Source: Acidovorax radicis N35 (GTDB lineage Bacteria; Pseudomonadota; Gammaproteobacteria; Burkholderiales; Burkholderiaceae_C). From it: DNA of 64,000 nt. Made by a program: the position numbers and the translations under genes. Of the stretch, positions 17,287-26,202 are shown piece after piece. How positions within the stretch are numbered: position 1 is the stretch's first letter; every line of letters begins with the position of its first letter. The notes below the pieces were generated by a model. It made no database searches. It saw nothing but the letters and a program-made list of their open reading frames with translations, and was not told the DNA's origin. The DNA lies in the NCBI RefSeq assembly GCF_000204195.1, contig NZ_AFBG01000015.1, positions 62,001-126,000 of the forward strand. Reading direction: 5' to 3'.

Positions 17287-18392
17287 GCTCATCCATCAAA
17301 CCCACCGCGCTGGAGCCGGACCCCTCATTCGACCGAAAGACCACGAGCCTGCTGGGCAGGGTCAGCCGGCATGTCCCGGTGTATGGCCTGCCCGCCCTCA
17401 CTGTGGCACTGATCGCGCTGTTTTCGGTGCTGCTGCCTGACAGCTTTCCTACGCTGTTCAACCTGCGCTCCATCCTGGCGGACAAGGCCGTCATTGCGTT
17501 GCTGGCGCTGGCCGCAACCATCCCGATGATGACGGGGAAGATCGACCTCACGGTGGGTTACGGCATCGTGTTGTGGCACATCCTGGCGATCAGTCTGCAG
17601 ACGAAGTTTGGCATCTCGTGGCCCGTGGCGGTGCTCATCGTGCTGGCCTGTGGTGCGCTCTTCGGTCTGCTCAACGGAATCCTGGTGGAGCAGGCGCAAA
17701 TTGACTCGTTCATTGCCACGCTGGGCACCGGCACCGTGCTGTACGCGGTGGCGCTGTGGCACAGCGGCGGGCGCCAGGTGCTGGGCGAGCTGCCGGATGG
17801 ATTCCTGGCGCTGGCTGGCGGCGACCTGCTGGGCTTGCCCATCACAGCGTTCTACGTGCTGGGCATCGCGGTGATCCTGTGGCTGGTCAGCGAGCACACG
17901 CCCATTGGCCGCGCCCTGTACGTGATCGGCTCCAACCCCAAAGCCGCAGTGCTCAACGGCATTCCATTGCAGCGCTGCGTGATGGGGGCGTTCGTCGCAT
18001 CCGGCGCCCTGTCGGCGGTTGCCGGGGTGGTGCTCGCATCGCGCCTGCAGATCGGGCAGGCGGGTGTGGGGCTGGAATTCCTTTTGCCCGCACTGGTCGG
18101 CGCATTTCTGGGCTCCACCACGATCCGGCCAGGCCGGGTCAACGTCTGGGGCACGCTGGTCGGCGTCGCCATTCTTGCCGTAGGCATCTCGGGCATCCAG
18201 CAGTTTGGCGGCGCCTTCTATGTCGAGCCGCTGTTCAACGGATTGACCCTCCTGGTTTCCATCGGAATCGCCGGCTACGCACAGCGCAAGCGTGGTCAGT
18301 CGATCAAGCGACGCATTGCACAGCAGCAGCTGGCTACCGAGCCCACACCCGCGCCATCCGGCGCACCCACCGCGAAAACTGCCTCGGTCTGA
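17283..18392 (+). CDS. sugar ABC transporter permease (RbsC-like)
   Basis: The 369-residue inner-membrane protein belongs to the BPD_transp_2 permeases of pentose/hexose importers. It has an N-terminal cytoplasmic stretch of about 40 residues, then eight to ten hydrophobic segments up to about residue 335. The conserved coupling stretch near residues 205-225 (THTPIGRALYVIGSNPKAA type) fits the family. The ATG overlaps the ATPase stop by four bases (ATGA). The C-terminal 35 residues are hydrophilic and rich in Pro and Ala. Confidence 0.92.
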   Translation: MSSSIKPTALEPDPSFDRKTTSLLGRVSRHVPVYGLPALTVALIALFSVLLPDSFPTLFNLRSILADKAVIALLALAATIPMMTGKIDLTVGYGIVLWHILAISLQTKFGISWPVAVLIVLACGALFGLLNGILVEQAQIDSFIATLGTGTVLYAVALWHSGGRQVLGELPDGFLALAGGDLLGLPITAFYVLGIAVILWLVSEHTPIGRALYVIGSNPKAAVLNGIPLQRCVMGAFVASGALSAVAGVVLASRLQIGQAGVGLEFLLPALVGAFLGSTTIRPGRVNVWGTLVGVAILAVGISGIQQFGGAFYVEPLFNGLTLLVSIGIAGYAQRKRGQSIKRRIAQQQLATEPTPAPSGAPTAKTASV

Positions 18393-18418
18393 GGCCTATA
18401 AAAAAGGAGACATGCACC

Positions 18419-19519
18419 ATGAAAACATCCACCACCCTTCGCCACACCCTGCTGGCGGCCGCTCTGTGCGCCGGGCTCAACGGCATGGCCGGTGCCCAGG
18501 ACTTCCTGGCCACGGCCAAGGCCAAGGTGGCTGCTGCCACCAGCGCCAAGACGAAATGGGATGGGCCCACCACGGGCCCCAAGGCGGCAGCCGATAAAAC
18601 CATCGTCTACGTGGCCTCCGACATGCGCAACGGCGGCGTGCTTGGCGTGTCCAAGGGCGCTGAGGAAGCCGCCAAGGCCATCGGCTGGAAGATTCGTGTG
18701 CTGGACGGTCAAGGCACGGTGCAAGGCCGAACGGCCGCTTTCAATCAGGCCATCGCGCTCAAACCCGCGGGCATCCTGCTGGGCGGTTTCGACGCCAAGG
18801 AACAGGCTGCAGGCGTCAAAACCGCCACCGGCAGCAAGATCCCCGTGGTGGGCTGGCACGCGGCCAAGGAAGCAGGCGCAGTGGACGGCATGTTCTTCAA
18901 TGTGACGACCAACGCCCAGGACGTCGCCGAGATCGCCGCGCTGCATGCGGTAGCCACCTCCGACGGCAAGGCCGGCGTGGTGGTGTTCACGGACTCCGCC
19001 TACGCAGTGGCCATTGCCAAGTCCAATGCCATGGCAGACGTGATCAAGAAGTGCACCGGCTGCACGCTGCTGGGGGTGGAGGACACGCCGCTGGCAGACA
19101 CCTCCAACCGCATGCCGCAACTGACCACCTCGCTGATTCAGCGCCATGGCGCCAAGTGGACGCACTCGCTGGGCATCAACGATCTGTACTTCGACTTCAT
19201 GGGGCCCACGCTGCAATCGGCGGGTGGTGCGGCGAAGGATCTGAAGAACCTGTCGGGCGGCGACGGTTCCGAATCGGCCTACCAGCGCATCCGCACCGGC
19301 CGCTTCCAGGCAGGCACCGTGCCCGAGCCGCTGAACCTGCACGGCTGGCAGATGGTGGACGAGATCAACCGCGCCCTCGCTGGCGAGAAAGCCAGCGGCT
19401 ATTCCACGCCCGTGCACCTGGTCACGGCAGACAACATCAAGGGCGACGGCGGTCCCAAAAACAGTTTCGACCCCGACAACGGCTACCGCGACGCCTACAA
19501 AAAAATCTGGGCGAAGTAA
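18419..19519 (+). CDS. sugar ABC transporter substrate-binding protein
   Basis: The 366-residue periplasmic protein has a signal peptide ending after GAQ (about residue 27) and a type I periplasmic-binding fold of the ribose/galactose class (VYVASDMRNGGVLGVSKG at about residues 61-78, VVGWHAAKEAG near 142). Two Cys residues in KKCTGCTLL may form a disulfide. The ATG at 18419 has AAAAAGGAGA eight bases upstream, which decides the start; the frame is open far upstream only because it lies within the permease gene in another frame. It binds the sugar or sugar acid degraded by the enzymes that follow. The exact ligand is not known. Confidence 0.9.
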   Translation: MKTSTTLRHTLLAAALCAGLNGMAGAQDFLATAKAKVAAATSAKTKWDGPTTGPKAAADKTIVYVASDMRNGGVLGVSKGAEEAAKAIGWKIRVLDGQGTVQGRTAAFNQAIALKPAGILLGGFDAKEQAAGVKTATGSKIPVVGWHAAKEAGAVDGMFFNVTTNAQDVAEIAALHAVATSDGKAGVVVFTDSAYAVAIAKSNAMADVIKKCTGCTLLGVEDTPLADTSNRMPQLTTSLIQRHGAKWTHSLGINDLYFDFMGPTLQSAGGAAKDLKNLSGGDGSESAYQRIRTGRFQAGTVPEPLNLHGWQMVDEINRALAGEKASGYSTPVHLVTADNIKGDGGPKNSFDPDNGYRDAYKKIWAK

Positions 19520-19551
19520 GCCCGCCATTTCACTACCAAGAGAGTTCACGC

Positions 19552-20583
19552 ATGTCTTCTTCTCCCCAACCTGTGGTCGCCCTGACCCTTGGTGACCCCG
19601 CCGGCATCGGCCCCGAACTGATCGCCCGATTGATGGCGCAGGAAGAGCTGATGCGCCTGGCCAATGTGGTGCTGGTCGGCGACCGCTGGTTGTGGGAGGA
19701 AGGACAGCGCATCGCGGGCAAAACGGTCCCCACCGTCGGCGTGGAAAGCCTCGCGGCCGTGCGCCATCGCAGCGACTTTTCGCAGCCCGCGTTTTTGGAG
19801 GTGCAGACCGTGGCACCCGAACAGGTGACACGCGGCATGGCCCAGGCTCCGGGGGGCAAGTCGGTGCTCAAGGTTTTGGACCAGTGCATGGACGCCGCCC
19901 TGGCGCGGCAGGTGGACGCTATCTGCTTTGCTCCCCTCAACAAATTTGCCATGAAGCAAGGTGGCCTGCAGCACGAGGACGAGCTGCACCACTTTGCCCA
20001 GCACCTGGGCGTGACCGGTTACTTCTGCGAATTCAACACGCTGGGCACGCTGTGGACATCGCGCATTTCTTCGCACGTGCCTCTGCTGGACGTGGGCCGC
20101 TACCTGACGCCCGAGCGGATCATTGCAGCCACCCAGTTGATCTACCGTTCGCTGCAGGCGGCGGGCGTGGCACAGCCTCGCGTGGCCGTGGCCGCCCTCA
20201 ACCCCCATGGCGGTGACGGCGGCACCTGTGGCCGCGAAGAAATCGACACGATCATTCCGGCCGTCAAGACACTCAACGAACAGGGCCTGCCGATTGCGGG
20301 CCCGTTCCCGGCGGACACCATCTTTCTGAAGGCACGCGACGGCGAGTTCGACGCCATCGTCACCATGTACCACGACCAGGGCCAGATCGCCATCAAGCTG
20401 CTGGGCTTCAGCCGGGGCGTCACGGTCCAGGGAGGGCTTCCGGTGCCCATCACGACCCCCGCCCACGGCACGGCCTACGACATTGCCGGCAAAGGCACCG
20501 CCAGCGTCGACGCCACAGCCAATGCCTTCCGTATCGCGTGCCGCATGGGCCAGTCCTACCGCGACGGCATCGCATTCCATTGA
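19552..20583 (+). CDS. PdxA-family dehydrogenase (PdxA2/TphB-like)
   Basis: The 343-residue protein is a member of the PdxA (4-phosphohydroxy-L-threonine dehydrogenase) family. The N-terminal [13 protein letters not shown] signature and three metal-ligand His segments are intact: [14 protein letters not shown] and [10 protein letters not shown]. True pyridoxine PdxA is usually next to ksgA; PdxA2 enzymes act with a DUF1537 kinase on phosphorylated tetronates, and TphB of Comamonas acts on a non-phosphorylated diol. Here no kinase is encoded anywhere in the window and all neighbours serve a sugar-acid pathway, so oxidation of a sugar-acid hydroxyl is more likely than vitamin B6 synthesis. The ATG at 19552 has AAGAGAG upstream. 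Confidence 0.8.
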   Translation: MSSSPQPVVALTLGDPAGIGPELIARLMAQEELMRLANVVLVGDRWLWEEGQRIAGKTVPTVGVESLAAVRHRSDFSQPAFLEVQTVAPEQVTRGMAQAPGGKSVLKVLDQCMDAALARQVDAICFAPLNKFAMKQGGLQHEDELHHFAQHLGVTGYFCEFNTLGTLWTSRISSHVPLLDVGRYLTPERIIAATQLIYRSLQAAGVAQPRVAVAALNPHGGDGGTCGREEIDTIIPAVKTLNEQGLPIAGPFPADTIFLKARDGEFDAIVTMYHDQGQIAIKLLGFSRGVTVQGGLPVPITTPAHGTAYDIAGKGTASVDATANAFRIACRMGQSYRDGIAFH

Positions 20584-20615
20584 CCCAGATACCCCACACA
20601 TCAGGAGGAAGCCTC

Positions 20616-21788
20616 ATGAAAATCAAATCCGTCCGCGCCCGTGTCTTTGAATGGAAGGGCCCCACCGTTCCACCCCAGGGCAACTTCTGCTCCAACGCCA
20701 TGGACCTCGTCTATTCGAAGACCGAGACCATGAGCACCTTCCGCTTCCACTCATGGACCGTGGTGGAAATCGAGACAGACGACGGCATCGTGGGCTTGGG
20801 CAACGTGGCCCTGGCGCCCAAGATCGCCAAGGCCATCATCGACGAGTACCTGGCGCCCCTGGTCATTGGCCAGGACCCCTGGGACTACGAATACCTGTGG
20901 CAGCGCATGTACCGCGCCACCCACGCCTGGGGCCGCAAGGGCGTGACGATGGGCGCCATCTCGGCGGTGGACCTAGCCATCTGGGACATCCTGGGCAAGA
21001 GCGTGAACAAGCCGGTGTTCAAGCTGTTGGGCGGACGCACCAAGGAAAAAATTCCCTGCTACTACAGCAAGCTCTACCGCACGGATCTCGATGAAATGCA
21101 AAAGGAGGCCCAGACCTTCAAGGACCAGGGCTTCACCGCCTTCAAGATGCGGTTTGGCTACGGCCCGGCCCACCTGCAACAGGGCGTGGCAGAGAACCTC
21201 AAGTCGGTGGCCGCAGTGCGTGAAGTCATCGGCTACGACGCCGACCTGATGCTCGAGTGCTACATGGGCTGGAACGTCGAATACGCAAAGCGTATCTTGC
21301 CCAAGCTCGAGAAGTACGAGCCCCGCTGGCTGGAAGAGCCGGTCATCGCCGACGACGTGGATGGCTATGCCGAACTGAACCAGCTGACCAGCATCCCGAT
21401 CTCAGGCGGCGAGCATGAATTCAGCCTCTACGGTTTCAAGCAGCTGCTCGACCGCAAGGCCGTGAGCGTGGTGCAGTACGACACCAACCGCGTGGGCGGC
21501 ATCACGGCGGCCCACAAGATCAACGCGCTGTGCGAGGCCTACAGCGTGCCTGTCATTCCCCACGCCGGGCAGATGCACAACTACCACCTGACCATGAGCA
21601 CTCTCGCCTCGCCCATGGCCGAGTATTTCCCCATGTTCGACGTGGAGGTCGGCAATGAGCTGTTCTATTACATCTTTGCGGGCGAACCGGTGGCAGACAA
21701 CGGCTTTGTGCAACTGGACGACCACACCCCCGGCCTGGGCCTCACGCTCAAGACGGAGTTCCTCGACCAGTTCGTCATCACCGAATAA
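20616..21788 (+). CDS. enolase-superfamily sugar-acid dehydratase (RhmD/mandelate-racemase type)
   Basis: The 390-residue protein has the capping domain and barrel of the mandelate racemase/muconate-lactonizing family and resembles L-rhamnonate and L-lyxonate dehydratases. Metal ligands correspond to Glu in MLECYMGW, Glu in RWLEEPV and Glu in SGGEHEF; the catalytic His/Asp dyad fits PHAGQMHN and QYDTNRVGG. The first ligand is usually Asp, so Glu here is notable. It should remove water from a pentonate or 6-deoxyhexonate to give a 2-keto-3-deoxy acid. The ATG at 20616 follows AGGAGGAA by six bases; upstream in-frame starts are rejected. It sits between the PdxA-like gene and araD, taking the place of the IlvD/Edd L-arabonate dehydratase of the known pathway. 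Confidence 0.85.
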   Translation: MKIKSVRARVFEWKGPTVPPQGNFCSNAMDLVYSKTETMSTFRFHSWTVVEIETDDGIVGLGNVALAPKIAKAIIDEYLAPLVIGQDPWDYEYLWQRMYRATHAWGRKGVTMGAISAVDLAIWDILGKSVNKPVFKLLGGRTKEKIPCYYSKLYRTDLDEMQKEAQTFKDQGFTAFKMRFGYGPAHLQQGVAENLKSVAAVREVIGYDADLMLECYMGWNVEYAKRILPKLEKYEPRWLEEPVIADDVDGYAELNQLTSIPISGGEHEFSLYGFKQLLDRKAVSVVQYDTNRVGGITAAHKINALCEAYSVPVIPHAGQMHNYHLTMSTLASPMAEYFPMFDVEVGNELFYYIFAGEPVADNGFVQLDDHTPGLGLTLKTEFLDQFVITE

Positions 21789-21797
21789 GGCGCAGCC

Positions 21798-22727
21798 ATG
21801 GCATCCGCCCAAGCCCCCCGCTACCGGGGCATCTTCCCCGTCGTTCCGACGACATTCGCCGAGTCGGGTGCACTCGACCTTGAAAGCCAGAAACGCTGCC
21901 TCGACTTCATGATCGACGTCGGTGTGGATGGCCTCTGCATCCTGGCCAACTTCTCCGAGCAGTTCTCGCTGTCCGACGCCGAGCGCGAGACGCTGACCCG
22001 CGTCTCCCTGGAACATGTGGCCGGCCGCGTGCCGGTCATCGTCACCACCACCCACTACGGCACCCGGGTCTGCGCCGAGCGCAGCCGCGCCGCACAGGAC
22101 ATGGGCGCCGCTATGGTGATGGTGATGCCGCCCTACCACGGTGCCACCTTTCGCGTGCCCGAAGCGCAGATCTATGAGTTCTACGCCCGTGTGTCCGATG
22201 CGATCAGCATCCCGATCATGGTGCAGGACGCCCCCGCCAGCGGCACCGTGCTGTCGGCCCCCTTCCTCGCCCGCATGGCGCGGGAGATCGAGAACCTGGC
22301 TTACTTCAAGATCGAAGTGCCGGGTGCGGCCAGCAAGCTGCGCGAGCTGATCCGCCTGGGCGGCGCGGCCATCGAAGGCCCGTGGGACGGCGAAGAGGCC
22401 ATCACCCTGCTGGCCGACCTGGATGCGGGTGCCACCGGCGCCATGACAGGCGGCGCCTTCCCCGATGGCATTCGCCCCATCATTGAGGCGCACCGCCAGG
22501 GTGACATGGACCAGGCCTTTGCGCTCTACCAGCGCTGGCTGCCGCTCATCAACCACGAAAACCGCCAGGGCGGCATCCTGACGGCCAAGGCCTTGATGAA
22601 GGAAGGCGGCGTGATCGCCTGCGAAGCGGGCCGCCACCCCTTCCCGGCCATGCACCCTGAAGTGCGCCGCGGCCTCATCGACATCGCGCGCCGGCTGGAC
22701 CCGCTGGTGCTGCGCTGGGCGCGTTGA
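21798..22727 (+). CDS. araD: 2-keto-3-deoxy-L-arabonate dehydratase (DapA family)
   Basis: The 309-residue enzyme matches Azospirillum L-KDA dehydratase (also 309 residues) along its length from memory of that sequence. It turns 2-keto-3-deoxy-L-arabonate (L-2-keto-3-deoxypentonate) into 2-oxoglutarate semialdehyde. The Schiff-base Lys is about residue 171 (AYFKIEVPG) in the DapA fold; ANFSEQFSLS and QDAPASGT replace the canonical GTTGE and YNVPGR segments as in the AraD subgroup. The symbol follows the Azospirillum usage and is unrelated to E. coli ribulose-phosphate epimerase araD. It starts nine bases after the dehydratase stop. Confidence 0.9.
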   Translation: MASAQAPRYRGIFPVVPTTFAESGALDLESQKRCLDFMIDVGVDGLCILANFSEQFSLSDAERETLTRVSLEHVAGRVPVIVTTTHYGTRVCAERSRAAQDMGAAMVMVMPPYHGATFRVPEAQIYEFYARVSDAISIPIMVQDAPASGTVLSAPFLARMAREIENLAYFKIEVPGAASKLRELIRLGGAAIEGPWDGEEAITLLADLDAGATGAMTGGAFPDGIRPIIEAHRQGDMDQAFALYQRWLPLINHENRQGGILTAKALMKEGGVIACEAGRHPFPAMHPEVRRGLIDIARRLDPLVLRWAR

Positions 22728-22735
22728 AAGCAAGC

Positions 22736-24181
22736 ATGAAAACCCATCCCAACTTCATCAACGGCGAGTGGCGCGAAGGCGACTCACTGAGCCCCAACAT
22801 CAATCCCAGCAACCTGGCGGACGTCATCGGCGAATACGCCATGGCGTCGACCAGCGACGTCAACGATGCCGTCGCCGCGGCTCGCAGCGCACTGCCCAGC
22901 TGGAGCACGGGTTCGGTGCAGGCACGCAGCGACGCGCTGGACCGCATTGGCACCGAAATTCTGGCGCGCCGCGAAGAGCTGGGTGCACTGCTGTCCCGCG
23001 AGGAAGGCAAGACCCTGCCGGAAGGCATTGGCGAAGTGACGCGGGCCGGCCATATCTTCAAGTTCTTTGCCGGGGAGTCTTTGCGTCTGAGCGGAGAACT
23101 TTTACCTTCGGTGCGGCCGGGCGTTGGGGTCGAAATCACGCGCGAACCCGTGGGCGTGGTCGGGCTGATCACGCCCTGGAATTTCCCCATCGCCATTCCG
23201 GCCTGGAAAATTGCGCCAGCACTTGCCTGGGGCAACTGTGTCGTCTTCAAGCCAGCAGACCTGGTGCCAGCCAGTGCCTGGGCGCTGGCGGACATCATCG
23301 CGCGCAGTGGGATTCCCGAAGGCGTGTTCAACCTGGTCATGGGCAAAGGCAGCGTGGTCGGTGAAGCGCTGGTGGAACACCCCGGGGTGGACGCAGTGAG
23401 CTTCACCGGCTCGGTGGGAGTGGGCCGCAGGATTGCAGAGGCCTGCGCGCGCAATCTCAAGAAGGTGCAGCTGGAAATGGGCGGCAAGAACCCCCAGGTC
23501 ATTCTTGACGATGCTGACCTGAAGCAGGCAGTCGAGCTCTCCGCGCAATCGGCGTTTTATTCGACCGGGCAGCGATGCACCGCCTCCAGCCGACTAATCG
23601 TGACGCAAGGTATTCACGACCGCTTCGTTGTGGCGCTTAAGGAGCGCATGGCCAGCTTGCGCGTGGGGGACGCGCTCTCGCAAGGCACGGACATTGGGCC
23701 GGTGGTATCGGCAAGCCAGCTCGAGCAGGACCAGTTCTACATCGGCATCGCGCGCAGCGAAGGCAGCACGGTGACCGGCGGCCACCGCGTGCCTTGCCAC
23801 ACCGGCAGTGCCCAAGAAGGTTACTTCCTGGCGCCGGCACTGGTGACGAACACCACCAACGCCATGCGCATCAACCTGGAAGAAGTTTTTGGCCCGGTGG
23901 CCAGTGTGGTCTGCGTCAAGAACTACGAAGAGGCGCTGGCCACCGCCAACGACACGATTTTTGGGCTGTCCGCCGGCATTGCCACCACCAGCCTGAAACA
24001 CGCTGCGCACTTCAAGCGCCACATCCAGGCGGGGATGTGCATGGTGAATTTGCCTACGGCGGGGGTCGACTACCACGTGCCTTTTGGCGGGCGCAAGGGC
24101 AGCAGCTACGGGCCCAAAGAGCAAGGCAGCTACGCCCGCGACTTCTACACCAGCATCAAGACTGCTTACACCTTGGCATGA
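22736..24181 (+). CDS. 2-oxoglutarate semialdehyde dehydrogenase, second copy
   Basis: The 481-residue aldehyde dehydrogenase is a close paralogue of the one at 12989. Glu247 (QLEMGGKN) and Cys281 (STGQRCTASS) are the catalytic pair, and the PWNFP and FTGSVGVG coenzyme segments are intact. It converts the product of AraD to 2-oxoglutarate and closes the pathway. The ATG at 22736 is used; a TTG four codons upstream overlaps the araD stop. Its last codons overlap the start of the lactonase gene (ATGA). Confidence 0.92.
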   Translation: MKTHPNFINGEWREGDSLSPNINPSNLADVIGEYAMASTSDVNDAVAAARSALPSWSTGSVQARSDALDRIGTEILARREELGALLSREEGKTLPEGIGEVTRAGHIFKFFAGESLRLSGELLPSVRPGVGVEITREPVGVVGLITPWNFPIAIPAWKIAPALAWGNCVVFKPADLVPASAWALADIIARSGIPEGVFNLVMGKGSVVGEALVEHPGVDAVSFTGSVGVGRRIAEACARNLKKVQLEMGGKNPQVILDDADLKQAVELSAQSAFYSTGQRCTASSRLIVTQGIHDRFVVALKERMASLRVGDALSQGTDIGPVVSASQLEQDQFYIGIARSEGSTVTGGHRVPCHTGSAQEGYFLAPALVTNTTNAMRINLEEVFGPVASVVCVKNYEEALATANDTIFGLSAGIATTSLKHAAHFKRHIQAGMCMVNLPTAGVDYHVPFGGRKGSSYGPKEQGSYARDFYTSIKTAYTLA

Positions 24182-25125
24182 CCATGACCACGACGACTGA
24201 CGCACTGTTGCCGCCGCAAATTCTCGACACACGAGCCTCCCACGTGCTGCGCGGCGCGCGCCTGGAGCACCTGTGCACGGGGGCCCTCTGGAGCGAAGGG
24301 CCCGTGTGGCTGTCGCAGGATGATTGTGTGTTGTGGAGCGACATTCCCAACAACCGCATCCTGCGCTGGTCGGCCCTTGACGGAATGACGGTGTGGCGCA
24401 GCAACGTGGAGTTCACCAACGGCCACACCCTGGACCTCGAGGGCCATCTGCTGCACTGCTCCCACGGCCTGCGCGCCATCGTTCGCACCCCGCTGGTCAA
24501 TGGCCAAATCCATGCAGACACTCCAGACGCGGTGATCGTGGATCGCTATCTTGGCAAACGCCTGAACTCACCCAACGACATCGTCGTGCGCAGCGACGGA
24601 ACCATCTGGTTCACCGACCCGCCCTACGGCATCCTCAGTGACTACGAAGGCCACAAGGCATCCAGCGAGCTGGCAGGCAATTACGTCTTCTGCTACGACC
24701 CTGCAAACCACACGCTGGAGATCGCCAGCGACTTCATCGAAGAGCCCAACGGCATCGCGTTCTCGCCCAACGAGCGCCTGCTGTACGTCAGCGACACCTC
24801 TGCCGCGCTGCGGCAGGACGGCTCCGGAAACCACCACATCGTGGCCTTTGAGGTCGAGGGAAAACAACTGCACAGGCCCCGCGTGCTGGCTGTCATAGAA
24901 CCCGGGCTGGCAGACGGCTTTCGGGTCGACCGCCAAGGCTGGGTCTACACCAGCAGCGCAGACAGCGTGCAGGTCATCCACCCCGACGGAACGCTGCTCG
25001 CACGCGTCCCGGTCCCGGAGAAGGTCGGCAACCTGACCTTCGGCGGTAGGGACGGCCAGTCGCTCTTCATCGCCGCAAGTACCTCGCTGTACCGCGTTTC
25101 GCTCAACACCTCTGGAGATCAATGA
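24178..25125 (+). CDS. SMP-30/gluconolactonase-family lactonase, second copy
   Basis: The 315-residue propeller protein contains WSEGPVW near residue 41 (metal-binding Glu), NSPNDIVV near residue 132, EEPNGIAFSPN near residue 192 and LADGFRVD near residue 240, the usual ligands of this lactonase family. It likely opens the aldonolactone produced from the pentose. Start and stop both overlap neighbours by four bases (ATGA at 24178 and 25122), so it is tightly coupled in the operon. Its relation to the lactonase at 10088 is distant, consistent with a different lactone. Confidence 0.87.
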   Translation: MTMTTTTDALLPPQILDTRASHVLRGARLEHLCTGALWSEGPVWLSQDDCVLWSDIPNNRILRWSALDGMTVWRSNVEFTNGHTLDLEGHLLHCSHGLRAIVRTPLVNGQIHADTPDAVIVDRYLGKRLNSPNDIVVRSDGTIWFTDPPYGILSDYEGHKASSELAGNYVFCYDPANHTLEIASDFIEEPNGIAFSPNERLLYVSDTSAALRQDGSGNHHIVAFEVEGKQLHRPRVLAVIEPGLADGFRVDRQGWVYTSSADSVQVIHPDGTLLARVPVPEKVGNLTFGGRDGQSLFIAASTSLYRVSLNTSGDQ

Positions 25126-26057
25126 CCATGACCCGTGATGTACTGCTGCTTGTCGAAAAATGCAGCCACTGCTTTAGCTATTACGACCTGGAGAGTGGTG
25201 AGCGCACGGCGAGCATTGCACTGCCCGAATTTCCGCACGAGTTTGTGGTCGATTCCCGGCAGGACTTTGCCTACATCGGCCACTATGGCGTGGAAACCTC
25301 GGGCCATCTGGGCCAGGGCGGCACCAGCATCTTCCAGATCAACATCAGAGAGCGCCGCCTCGAACGCACCATCAACATTGCGCCATTCAACCGCCTGCAC
25401 GGGCTGCAGATCGATAACCTTGACCGGCTCTACGCACTGAGCGAAGACCGTGCCCAACTGGTGGTGCTGGACCACCCGGCCACAGATGTCGCCCCCCGCC
25501 GCGCGGTCCCCACCGGAGGCATCAAAAGCCATCTCTTCGCGCTGACGCGCGATGGCCAGACGGCGTACTCCATGAACCTGCTGTCCCACACGGTCACGAA
25601 GGTTCGGCCCTACGACGCCACCTTCTCGCCCGTGGCCTGCAGCCCGGGGGAAAAGCCGGAAGGCTATGCGCTAAGCGAAGACGAAAAGACCTTGTATGTC
25701 ACCTGCCGTTGGAGCAACACGCTGTGCGCCATCGACACGGACACGATGCAAGTCAAGCGCAGCGCACCTTCGCGCGATGACGCCACACGGCTGTACCTCA
25801 GCCGAGACGGCCGGCTCATCGTCACGAACTACGGCGAGCGAAGCCTGTCCATTGTGGACCCCGAGACGCTGCAAGAGATCGCTCACATTCCAATGCAGGC
25901 GCGCGCCATTGCGCTGAGCCTGCACCCCACCAAGCCACTGGCCTTGGTGAGCCAGGACAACGACCAGTTGGGGTACTTCAACCTCACCACCCTTTGCTTT
26001 GATCGCTGGATGTCCACGCAACGTGAGCCCGACGTATCGCGTGTCGTCAGGCTCTAA
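25122..26057 (+). CDS. cytoplasmic beta-propeller protein (YncE-like)
   Basis: The 311-residue protein is built of repeated blades ending in SxD or VxDP-type turns, and resembles YncE/lactonase-like propellers. No signal peptide is present, unlike most YncE proteins. It has two Cys in an EKCSHC motif near residue 13 of the N-terminus. No catalytic pattern can be claimed. It is the last gene of the operon and overlaps the lactonase by four bases, which suggests a role in sugar-acid metabolism, perhaps as another lactonase or a chaperone of the pathway. Confidence 0.6.
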   Translation: MTMTRDVLLLVEKCSHCFSYYDLESGERTASIALPEFPHEFVVDSRQDFAYIGHYGVETSGHLGQGGTSIFQINIRERRLERTINIAPFNRLHGLQIDNLDRLYALSEDRAQLVVLDHPATDVAPRRAVPTGGIKSHLFALTRDGQTAYSMNLLSHTVTKVRPYDATFSPVACSPGEKPEGYALSEDEKTLYVTCRWSNTLCAIDTDTMQVKRSAPSRDDATRLYLSRDGRLIVTNYGERSLSIVDPETLQEIAHIPMQARAIALSLHPTKPLALVSQDNDQLGYFNLTTLCFDRWMSTQREPDVSRVVRL

Positions 26058-26202
26058 AGCAATCCACCACTAATTAACTTCGGTTCGTGCACGTGCCCCC
26101 CGTGGGCGCGCGGGCCGAGCTACGCCCAAATTCCACCGATTGCGTGCCTCCGTGGTCCTTCCATCCTCCAACAACGTGGCCCCCCTCTGCGAGAACTAGA
26201 CC

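Noticed and set aside
17756-18418. Upstream extension of the sugar binding protein
   Set aside because: It is in the permease gene in another frame; the ATG at 18419 has a strong ribosome site and starts a signal peptide.
19051-19551. Upstream extension of the PdxA-like protein
   Set aside because: It overlaps the binding-protein gene in another frame and carries no homology; the PdxA domain starts at the ATG at 19552.
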